Shown here: piece after piece, positions 57,368 to 64,000 of the stretch
Layout: every line of letters begins with the position of its first letter
Position numbering within the stretch: the first letter of the stretch is position 1
DNA from: Helicobacter anseris
GTDB lineage: Bacteria > Campylobacterota > Campylobacteria > Campylobacterales > Helicobacteraceae
Length of the DNA stretch: 64,000 nucleotides
Direction of reading: 5' to 3'
Assembly (NCBI RefSeq): GCF_003364335.1
Contig: NZ_NXLX01000007.1
Coordinates: forward strand, 1 to 64,000
Notes under the pieces: model-generated
Databases searched by the model: none
Seen by the model: the letters and a program-made list of their open reading frames with translations, nothing else
What the model was told of the DNA's origin: nothing
Translations under genes and position numbers: made by a program

Positions 57368-58149
57368 ATCTAAGCTCATTTTGCATTAAAAAACTTGATC
57401 AGATTCCACAAAAACTTCTAGAGCTTAAAAAACCTCCAGAAGCCCTCTTTTATACAGGTGACATTGGACTTTTAGATTCTCAAGTAAATGTTGCCATTAT
57501 TGGCACAAGAAAACCCAATCCCTATACAAAAGCGCTAACCTCAACTCTAGCAAAAGAACTTAGCAAATGTGGTGCAAATATTATTAGTGGCGGAGCATTG
57601 GGAGTTGATATTATTGCTCATCAAAATAGCCTACCAAAAACTATTATGATTGCTCCAAGCAGTTTGGATTATATCTATCCTAGTGCAAATGCACACATTA
57701 TCAAAGAAATTGCACAAAAAAGCTTAATTATTAGCGAATATGAAAAAAACTTTTTGCCAAAAAAATACTCTTTTTTGCAACGCAATCGTCTTGTTATAGG
57801 TTTAAGCGATATTGTTATTATTCCACAAGCCGATCTTAATAGTGGCAGTATGCAAAGTGCCAAAATGGCTTTAGATTGCAATAAACCATTATATGTATTA
57901 CCCCATAGAATAAATGAAAGTCTAGGCACCAATAGTCTTTTGCAAAAAAATCTTGCAAAAGCAATTTATGATATCTATGATTTTATTGCCTCCTTAAAAT
58001 TGGCCACACCTCAATATGATGCAATCTTAGATTTTTGCTCAAAAAATAATGATTTTGAAGAAGCATATCTAAAATTTGGGGATCAACTATTAGAATATGA
58101 GCTTGATGGAAAAATCAAAAGAGAAAACAATAAGGTGATTATTTTATGA
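57364..58149 (+). CDS. dprA: DNA processing protein DprA
   Basis: The 261-residue product starts with TTG. It has the Rossmann fold: IIGTRKPNPYTKAL near residue 45 and GGALGVDIIAHQ near 76. A winged-helix-like C-terminal domain follows (residues about 200-261). DprA loads RecA on incoming single-stranded DNA in natural transformation. The window also codes an exported ligase often linked to competence. Confidence 0.93.
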   Translation: MNLSSFCIKKLDQIPQKLLELKKPPEALFYTGDIGLLDSQVNVAIIGTRKPNPYTKALTSTLAKELSKCGANIISGGALGVDIIAHQNSLPKTIMIAPSSLDYIYPSANAHIIKEIAQKSLIISEYEKNFLPKKYSFLQRNRLVIGLSDIVIIPQADLNSGSMQSAKMALDCNKPLYVLPHRINESLGTNSLLQKNLAKAIYDIYDFIASLKLATPQYDAILDFCSKNNDFEEAYLKFGDQLLEYELDGKIKRENNKVIIL

Positions 58150-58568
58150 TTCTTGCTTGTGATATCGGGCTAAAACGCATAGGAATTGCTATTTATCTCA
58201 ATAACATTATATTGCCTCTAGAGCCCATACTGCGAAAAAATCGTAATCAAGCAGCAAGGGATTTGGATTTGCTTTTGATAGAAAAAAAAATTACCACTCT
58301 TGTTATAGGAATACCAGAATCTCAAAGCATAGCCTGTCAAGAAACCAAAAAAAGAATTTTGTTTTTTTGCAATCTCTTAGAAACAAAAGCGGATAAAATC
58401 TTTATTGATGAAGATTATAGTAGTGTTGAAGCTAGCAAAGATCTCAACCATCTCACGGGCACAAAAAAACATCTAGCACACAAAGATGGAAAGCTTGATT
58501 CTTTAGCTGCTTGCAAAATCCTAGAGCGCTACTTAAGCAGTCTTAATGCCTCTTTGATTACTTCTTGA
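58146..58568 (+). CDS. ruvX: Holliday junction resolvase-like RuvX (YqgF)
   Basis: The 140-residue RNase H-like protein has acidic residues in CDIGLKRIG at the N terminus and IDEDYSSVEA near residue 90, with HKDGKLDSLAACKIL at the end. YqgF-family proteins process pre-16S rRNA or resolve junctions. Its last 40 bases overlap the convergent ruvA gene. Confidence 0.88.
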   Translation: MILACDIGLKRIGIAIYLNNIILPLEPILRKNRNQAARDLDLLLIEKKITTLVIGIPESQSIACQETKKRILFFCNLLETKADKIFIDEDYSSVEASKDLNHLTGTKKHLAHKDGKLDSLAACKILERYLSSLNASLITS

Positions 58569-59086
58569 GTATTTATTGATGAAATATCTTTTAGCACCTT
58601 GTCAATTGCACTAACTTTAAAGCCAAGACTTTCTAATGCCATACGAGCCTCAATATGTGATTTTTGCTCTATTTTAACCTCTTGTGATTGCACATAAAAA
58701 CCTGAGAGATCTACCATAATTTTTCCAGCACTCTTTGCACCAATCCCAGAGACTTTTTGCAAAGACGCAACATCTTTGTTGTAAATAATATCTAAAAAAT
58801 CTTTTGTTTGGTAAGTCGATAAAATTGCAAGAGCCACCTTTGGACCCACACCATTGATTTTTATCAATCTATCAAAAAGACTTTTTTCTAGCTCTTCGCT
58901 AAAACCAAACAAAAGATATGCATCTTCTCTAATTACTTCAGAAAGAAAAACAAAAACCTCATCTTTATTACTCAAAGCACTATATGTAGTTAGCGAAATG
59001 GCAATTTCATAAATTACTCCAGAATTATCTAACAACAATCTTGTTGGCTCTATGGCAAAAACTTTCCCTCTGATAGCAAAAAACAC
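58529..59086 (-). CDS. ruvA: Holliday junction DNA helicase subunit RuvA
   Basis: The 185-residue product has an N-terminal OB-fold and two helix-hairpin-helix motifs (KINGVGPKVALAIL near residue 73, VSGIGAKSAGKI near 108). A C-terminal domain III contacts RuvB (ARMALESLGFKVSAID). It recognises four-way junctions for branch migration. It is 8 bases behind the DUF342 gene. Confidence 0.96.
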   Translation of the reverse strand: MFFAIRGKVFAIEPTRLLLDNSGVIYEIAISLTTYSALSNKDEVFVFLSEVIREDAYLLFGFSEELEKSLFDRLIKINGVGPKVALAILSTYQTKDFLDIIYNKDVASLQKVSGIGAKSAGKIMVDLSGFYVQSQEVKIEQKSHIEARMALESLGFKVSAIDKVLKDISSINTQEVIKEALRLLK

Positions 59087-59094
59087 ATATTCTC

Positions 59095-60903
59095 CTAAAT
59101 TTGAACTATCTCTTTGGTTTCTCTATCAATTTTATATCCCCCTTTATAATCCTTAGTTACTTCAAGGCTTCTAATCTCTTTTTTAGGAAATTCTCTTTGA
59201 TAAATAATTTTTGTATTCTCCCCCCAAGAATCATCACAATAAATTTGTGCATTTGTTACTTCTTCATCAACTTGTGTAAGTTTATGGATTGTATTTTGCA
59301 CAAAATGTTGATAATCAAGCAACTCTTGCTTTAAAATTCTTAATTCTTTTGTCATCTTATCATGCCTATCATAAATATCTGTAACTTTCTTATCTTGCAT
59401 CATTCTTTTTTTAACTGCCTCATTCAAAGCACCAATTCCATCAATAATTTCTTTATTTTTCTTAACAACGCTTAAAATTTTATGATATTTCGCATATACC
59501 TTTTTTGCACTGCCAATCAAAAAGTCCTTTTTCTTTACCAAGTTTTCAATAATATCTTTAGTTTTTGTATAAGCAAGGGATGAGAGTGTAATAACATTAT
59601 CACTACCCTCGATATTCCCAATATACAACCGATGACTTACAGTGATTTTATTATTACTTGCAATTTTTGCAATTTTTGCATCCTTAGAAAGCACACTACC
59701 GCCCAAACAATTATCAATCACCAAGTTTTCTGCCTGAACAAATCCAGATTCTAAGCTTTTGATATTTACTTCCTGTGCCACAAGATTACCTTTATGCACA
59801 CCTATATTGGCTTTTGTGGCAATGATTTCTGTATCCTGATGCGTATGTCCATCAATTACAAGCTCACTTGCATGCAATTTTACATTAGGACCGATATTTC
59901 CAATAATATTGATTTTTGAAGCCTCTAAGATTACTCCGGAATTGATTGCATCTTTTGTAGAATCTGTAGCTGTTATATGTAATTCAATTCCTTTTGAATA
60001 ACCCCCTAGTAATGGTGGTGTATTGAGTGCATCTACATCACGAAATTCATTTTGAGTAAAAAATAATATTTCATTATCTTTGACTTTAACATATGCATCC
60101 AACTTTGATTGAAATAAAACCTCATCTTTAAACTTTAAAACATCTACTTCCTGTGGATTATACTTTGGCAATGTTTCATCATCTGTTAGGCTAATTTGAG
60201 TTGCTAGGATATACTCTCCATAAAGATTTCTTCCACTCTTACTCTTTTTTGACTTAAAATACTTAAGAATCTCTTCACCCTTATTGACAGCATAAAATGC
60301 ATTATCAATCTTTTTATTTTCCCTCTCCCATTCCATCTGAGGCAAAAAATCATAATATGCTTCTTGGTGCGGGTGGTATTGCTCACTTTTTAAAATAACA
60401 AATTCATAAGGAAATGCTATTTTTTCATCAATAATCTTTTTTATATGTGATTTAATAAGATCTTTATAAAAATCTTTTCTTCTAATAAAAATCCCTTCAT
60501 AAACCAAAAGCGTTTCAATGTAAGTGATAAATTCCTTATAAAATACTTCATTATCTATCAAATTGCAACCATCATATAAACATAATGCAACCTTATCACC
60601 AAATGGAGAAATCCTTAAGGCTATATTGATATTTTCTTTTTTTGGAATAATGCGTATATCATAAACTTGTTTAAACTTTATTTTTTCTTTGTTGTAAAAA
60701 ATTTCATTATCAAGCCTCTTTAAATCCTCAACCCCCGCTACTTTAAAGCCTGTATTTTGCTCATCAATAAGTGTTTGTATATCTAAAATTTCAAACCACA
60801 CAAATTTCAAATCAATCTTAAAATTTTTAGAAAATCTCTCTAACTCGCTTCTTACATCTTGGCAATGCTTAACTATTTGTGGGGTAAATTTTACTTCTAA
60901 CAT
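59095..60903 (-). CDS. DUF342 (FapA-like) beta-helix protein
   Basis: The 602-residue cytoplasmic protein has a basic alpha/beta N-terminal part and a central DUF342 region rich in short Ile/Val strands (ASKINIIGNIGPNVKLHASEL, KANIGVHKGNLVAQEVNIKS), typical of a right-handed beta-helix like bactofilins. A C-terminal coiled coil follows (residues about 455-555). Gene order ruvA-this-murJ is that of H. pylori HP0883-HP0885. FapA-type proteins are linked to cell shape and polar or flagellar organisation; the exact function is unknown. Confidence 0.85.
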   Translation of the reverse strand: MLEVKFTPQIVKHCQDVRSELERFSKNFKIDLKFVWFEILDIQTLIDEQNTGFKVAGVEDLKRLDNEIFYNKEKIKFKQVYDIRIIPKKENINIALRISPFGDKVALCLYDGCNLIDNEVFYKEFITYIETLLVYEGIFIRRKDFYKDLIKSHIKKIIDEKIAFPYEFVILKSEQYHPHQEAYYDFLPQMEWERENKKIDNAFYAVNKGEEILKYFKSKKSKSGRNLYGEYILATQISLTDDETLPKYNPQEVDVLKFKDEVLFQSKLDAYVKVKDNEILFFTQNEFRDVDALNTPPLLGGYSKGIELHITATDSTKDAINSGVILEASKINIIGNIGPNVKLHASELVIDGHTHQDTEIIATKANIGVHKGNLVAQEVNIKSLESGFVQAENLVIDNCLGGSVLSKDAKIAKIASNNKITVSHRLYIGNIEGSDNVITLSSLAYTKTKDIIENLVKKKDFLIGSAKKVYAKYHKILSVVKKNKEIIDGIGALNEAVKKRMMQDKKVTDIYDRHDKMTKELRILKQELLDYQHFVQNTIHKLTQVDEEVTNAQIYCDDSWGENTKIIYQREFPKKEIRSLEVTKDYKGGYKIDRETKEIVQI

Positions 60904-61001
60904 GTCTTTCTCTTCTCTTTTTTATATTTTCTAAAATCAAAGCAGATTCAAATAACTTAAAACTTTTTATCTAAAACGGATAAATAACTTGGTTATTTTA
61001 G

Positions 61002-61007
61002 TATAAA
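61002..61007 (+). promoter_or_regulatory. Putative -10 box of murJ
   Basis: TATAAA lies 43 bases before the murJ GTG start in a 146-base divergent gap, with no clear -35. Confidence 0.4.
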
Positions 61008-61049
61008 ATTAACTTTGTTTCCAAAAATTTATTAAAAAGGCGCATAGAA

Positions 61050-62480
61050 GTGTTTAAAGCATTTTTTACTAATAGCAGCGGTATTCTTTTTTCAAGAATC
61101 TTTGGATTTTTTCGAGATTTGTATATGGCAAATATCCTTGGCGCTGGTATCTTGAGTGACATTTTTTTTGCAGCCTTTAAATTTCCAAATCTTTTTAGAA
61201 GAGTTTTTGGAGAAGGTGCTTTTTCACAAAGTTTTCTACCAAGCCTTATCTCGACAAGAAGAAAAGGGGTTTTTATCGCTGGAACTTTTCTTATTTTTGT
61301 AAGCATTATTTTTATTTTAACGCTGCTTGTTTGGTATTTTTCTGGCTTTTTTACAAAAATACTTGCCTATGGATTTGATGACGAAAAAATCAAACTCACC
61401 CAACCCATTGTAGTCATTAACTTTTGGTATCTTGAACTTATTTTTATCACTACATTCTTAAGCTCACTTTTACAATATAAAAATATTTTTTGGGTGAGTG
61501 CTTATAACACTGCTCTTTTAAATATCTTTATGATTTTAAGTCTTTTTATAGCTAGGGAATCTCAAGGAATGCAAATTATCTACCTTTTAAGTTATGGGGT
61601 ATTGTGCGGAGGTATTGCACAAATATTGATACATTTTTACCCACTTTATCAAAAAAGATTTTTTAGATTATTTCTAATTGGTTTTAAAGATTTGTATCGC
61701 ATTCTTACAAAAAAAGCTAAAACACATATTAAAAATGCCTATCAAAAAAGCATTAAAGATTTTTTTAGACAATTTTTTCCCGCTATGCTAGGAAGCTCCA
61801 CTGCGCAGATTGCAGCATTTTTAGATACAATGCTTGCTTCATTTTTGGCCACAGGTAGTATCTCTTACCTTTATTATGCCAACAGAATCTTTCAACTTCC
61901 ACTAGCAATTTTTGCTATCGCAGTTTCCACTGCCCTATTCCCCACTATTGCTAGAGCAATTAAAAACACCCAAGAAGACAAAGCAAAAAAACTTTTAAAA
62001 AAGGCTTTTTGGTTTTTGTTTATTGCCCTATCTGTGTGTGTATGCGGTGGCATTTTGCTAAAAAATGAGATTATTTTTATACTTTTTGAACGAGGAAGTT
62101 TTGTGCGAGAAGACACTCTCATCACAGCCAATGTATTTGCCTTGTATCTTTTAGGGCTTTTACCATTTGGATTGGCAAAAATTTTTTCACTTTGGCTTTA
62201 TGCGCACAAAAGACAAGGGAAAGCAGCAATAATCTCTGCGATATCATTAGGCATTGGCACGCTAGCTTCTTTAATTTTAATGCAATTTTTTGCTGTATAT
62301 GGGCTAGCTCTTGCATCAAGCATTGGAGGCTTTGTGCTATTTATACTAACAATCAAGCAATTTGGTTTTACTACTTTCAAAGAGATACTCTTTTATAAAA
62401 AAGCATGGTTTATTTTATTTGTGCTTTTGATATGTGAAATTGCAATTTTAGAAATCTTATTGCACTTTATCAGACTATAA
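61050..62480 (+). CDS. murJ: Lipid II flippase MurJ
   Basis: The 476-residue membrane protein starts with GTG, nine bases after AAGG. About 14 hydrophobic helices are present. MurJ marks are the N-terminal RIFGFFRDLYMANILGAG, FRRVFGEGAFSQSFLP near residue 50 and, later, YYANRIFQLPLAIFAIAVST near 275. It flips lipid II across the inner membrane for wall synthesis. The glycosylase gene follows after nine bases. Confidence 0.95.
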   Translation: MFKAFFTNSSGILFSRIFGFFRDLYMANILGAGILSDIFFAAFKFPNLFRRVFGEGAFSQSFLPSLISTRRKGVFIAGTFLIFVSIIFILTLLVWYFSGFFTKILAYGFDDEKIKLTQPIVVINFWYLELIFITTFLSSLLQYKNIFWVSAYNTALLNIFMILSLFIARESQGMQIIYLLSYGVLCGGIAQILIHFYPLYQKRFFRLFLIGFKDLYRILTKKAKTHIKNAYQKSIKDFFRQFFPAMLGSSTAQIAAFLDTMLASFLATGSISYLYYANRIFQLPLAIFAIAVSTALFPTIARAIKNTQEDKAKKLLKKAFWFLFIALSVCVCGGILLKNEIIFILFERGSFVREDTLITANVFALYLLGLLPFGLAKIFSLWLYAHKRQGKAAIISAISLGIGTLASLILMQFFAVYGLALASSIGGFVLFILTIKQFGFTTFKEILFYKKAWFILFVLLICEIAILEILLHFIRL

Positions 62481-62489
62481 AAAGACAAA

Positions 62490-63026
62490 ATGCAAATACA
62501 ACATCCCTTCAGACATTTAAAGAAAAAATATCTTAATAGCAATTTTCAATACAAAATTTTGATTCTAGGCTCATTTCCATCAGAAAAATCAAAACAAGAG
62601 GGATTTTTTTATGGAAATAAAAGAAATACTTTTTGGAAAATATTAGGAGAAATTTTTCATCAAGATTTATCGCAATTATCCGCTCTAGAAAAAGAAAAAT
62701 GGCTTGATACAAAAGGTATAGCACTTTATGACATTATAGAAAGCTATGAAGGCAAGAAGTGGTATTGCAATGATAAAGAACTATTCAATGAAGGTAAAAA
62801 CCACCAATACTGTAAAGATTTTTTAAAATGTTTATTAACAAAGCACCCTACTATTAAAATCTTTGGCACATCACGAAAAGTAGAATCTATCTTTAATAAA
62901 AATTTTAAAAAAACTACAAATAGCTACATCCATTATCTCCCAAGCCCAAGCCCGCTAAATAGAGTTTCTAGCAAAGAAAAAAGATTGGCAATATGGAGAG
63001 ATTCTCTATTTGGCAATATCTGTTAA
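62490..63026 (+). CDS. DNA-deoxyinosine glycosylase (uracil-DNA glycosylase superfamily)
   Basis: The 178-residue product has the UDG-fold motif ILGSFPSEKSKQEGFFYG near residue 25, followed by RNTFWKIL and a C-terminal LPSPSPLNR substrate loop. This pattern is that of the Mug-like deoxyinosine/hypoxanthine glycosylases, which remove deaminated bases. The exact substrate is inferred. Its last 21 bases overlap the convergent acetyltransferase gene. Confidence 0.85.
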   Translation: MQIQHPFRHLKKKYLNSNFQYKILILGSFPSEKSKQEGFFYGNKRNTFWKILGEIFHQDLSQLSALEKEKWLDTKGIALYDIIESYEGKKWYCNDKELFNEGKNHQYCKDFLKCLLTKHPTIKIFGTSRKVESIFNKNFKKTTNSYIHYLPSPSPLNRVSSKEKRLAIWRDSLFGNIC

Positions 63027-63578
63027 AGTTTTCAAAACTCTTGCGGGATTCCCTCCGACAATACAATTTTTTGGCACATCTTTAGTTACTACTGCTCCTG
63101 CCCCTACAATCGAATTTTCTCCCACTCTAACACCTGCTAAAATTATTGCTCCAATACCTATCCATACTCTATCCTCAATATATACAGGCTTACAATAAGT
63201 AATCGTGCGTTTATAGGGGTTTAAATCATGATTAATAGTAATAATATTGACTTTTGGAGCAATATATACATCATTTCCAATAAAAATTCCACCTCTATCC
63301 ATAAAGGTGCAACCCTGATTGATAAAGACATTTTTTCCAAGCGTAATATTTCTCCCATAATCTGTATAAAATGGAGGCAAGACCCACAATGAAGAATCAA
63401 GCTTTTTATGCATCAATTCTTCCAAAATCTCTCGTGTTTGCTTCTCATCATGATAACCATTATTAAGCTTAGCAAGAATCTTTTGAGCTTCTTTGATGCG
63501 TGGAAGCATCTCTGTAGCAAATTCCTCTTCCCTTGCATCCACTCCCAATCCTGCTAAATCCCTTTGAAAAATATCCAT
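63006..63578 (-). CDS. Maltose/galactoside O-acetyltransferase family protein
   Basis: The 190-residue product has the left-handed beta-helix of hexapeptide acetyltransferases (ITLGKNVFINQGCTFMD, IFIGNDVYIAPKV, VWIGIGAIILAGVRVGENSIVGAGAVV), with the catalytic-type NHDLNP His near residue 115. Family members acetylate sugars with acetyl-CoA; the natural substrate is unknown. It is 12 bases behind the flavin oxidoreductase gene. Confidence 0.9.
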   Translation of the reverse strand: MDIFQRDLAGLGVDAREEEFATEMLPRIKEAQKILAKLNNGYHDEKQTREILEELMHKKLDSSLWVLPPFYTDYGRNITLGKNVFINQGCTFMDRGGIFIGNDVYIAPKVNIITINHDLNPYKRTITYCKPVYIEDRVWIGIGAIILAGVRVGENSIVGAGAVVTKDVPKNCIVGGNPARVLKTLTDIAK

Positions 63579-63590
63579 ATTTGTTTTTCC

Positions 63591-64000
63591 TTATAAATCT
63601 TTTGGAATCTTACCATAATAGCATTTCAAGGGCTCATACAATGAACCGATGACACAAAAATTACACTGAATGCACCTTGATCTCTCAGCCCTACCTTCTT
63701 GAAGCTTTTTTACAAAATTTGGTTCAATAATCAATGGACGAGCAAGAGAGATAAAATCCGCCATATTGTTATCAATGATTTCTTGCATATCTTTTAAATC
63801 TGTAATACCACCTACTACAATCACGGGTATTTTTATATGATCTTTAATCATCTTGGCACTAGAGAGATTAAAATTTTGCGTAGGCTTTGGCTGAGGGATA
63901 AAAAACTTAACAACCCTTGCTAAAAATGGTTTCAAAAATCTTGGAATCTTTGCAAATTTTGGATCAAGTGCTAATAATATTTCTGAGGGAACATTGCCCC
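63591..64000 (-). CDS. NADH:flavin oxidoreductase / old yellow enzyme family (5' end outside window)
   Basis: The frame is open to the window edge, and about 135 C-terminal residues are visible. The TIM-barrel phosphate site (VIVVGGI, FISLARPLIIEP) is followed by a Cys-rich segment (CIQCNFC...LKC) suited to a 4Fe-4S cluster, as in the 2,4-dienoyl-CoA reductase branch. The frame ends after this region, so the extra NADH domain of the long enzymes is absent. A TTG at about 63935 is internal, not the start. Confidence 0.85.
   Translation of the reverse strand, partial: GNVPSEILLALDPKFAKIPRFLKPFLARVVKFFIPQPKPTQNFNLSSAKMIKDHIKIPVIVVGGITDLKDMQEIIDNNMADFISLARPLIIEPNFVKKLQEGRAERSRCIQCNFCVIGSLYEPLKCYYGKIPKDL

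Overview
The window looks like the chromosome of a Helicobacter (Campylobacterota) that is not H. pylori-like in every respect. The strongest evidence is one 8.65 kb reading frame that fuses RNA polymerase beta and beta-prime, a hallmark of Helicobacter and Wolinella. AT-rich sequence, TATAAT-type -10 boxes mostly without a -35, phase-variable G/C tracts and H. pylori-like gene orders (aroQ-pepQ-folK-flhF-flhG-fliA-fliM-fliY, ilvC-minD-minE-dprA-ruvX, ruvA-DUF342-murJ, NFU-TPR-murE) agree. A selenocysteine tRNA with selA and BspA-like surface proteins fit a non-pylori species. The species cannot be named from this sequence.

Layout. Bases 1-3320 are an accessory segment: two tandem BspA-like leucine-rich repeat proteins, a T4-lysozyme-like muramidase, a small exported protein and a SUKH (SMI1/KNR4) immunity-type protein. 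Several of these reading frames are broken. A LysE-type exporter follows. Bases 4149-20983 (minus strand) are the translation/transcription block: four tRNAs, tuf, rpmG, tRNA-Trp, secE, nusG, rplK, rplA, rplJ, rplL, rpoBC, rpsL, rpsG, fusA. It has a consensus promoter at the tRNA end, an L10-type leader before rplJ and a terminator-like hairpin before rpoBC.

Bases 21155-25494 are a GDP-mannose/fucosylation locus: manC, an exported ATP-dependent DNA ligase, gmd and an alpha-1,3-fucosyltransferase carrying both a G11 and a C10 tract. Bases 25452-33964 hold a TRIC-type membrane protein, gltX, a YceI protein, an outer-membrane-type protein, prs, hisZ, purA, two flagellar coiled-coil proteins and aroQ. 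Bases 33964-40609 continue with pepQ, folK and the flagellar regulators flhF, flhG, fliA, fliM and fliY. On the minus strand follow murE, a TPR-like protein, an NFU protein and an outer membrane protein that is frame-shifted off at a C11 tract. Bases 43946-50065 hold alaS, maf, ccoS, a flavoprotein, the divergent selC/selA pair and a second tRNA cluster (Ser, Cys, Leu, Gly). The rest is housekeeping: a PLP aminotransferase, murC, mutS2, ilvC, minDE, dprA, ruvX, ruvA, a DUF342 protein, murJ, a glycosylase, an acetyltransferase and the 3' part of a flavin oxidoreductase.

The observations most worth follow-up are the frame-broken muramidase with a natural His at the T4 lysozyme Thr26 position beside possible immunity genes, the dual-tract fucosyltransferase whose C tract chooses between two C-terminal tails, and the outer membrane protein gene in the OFF state. 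No rRNA, CRISPR array, insertion sequence, prophage or replication origin was seen. Intergenic gaps are all under 300 bases.
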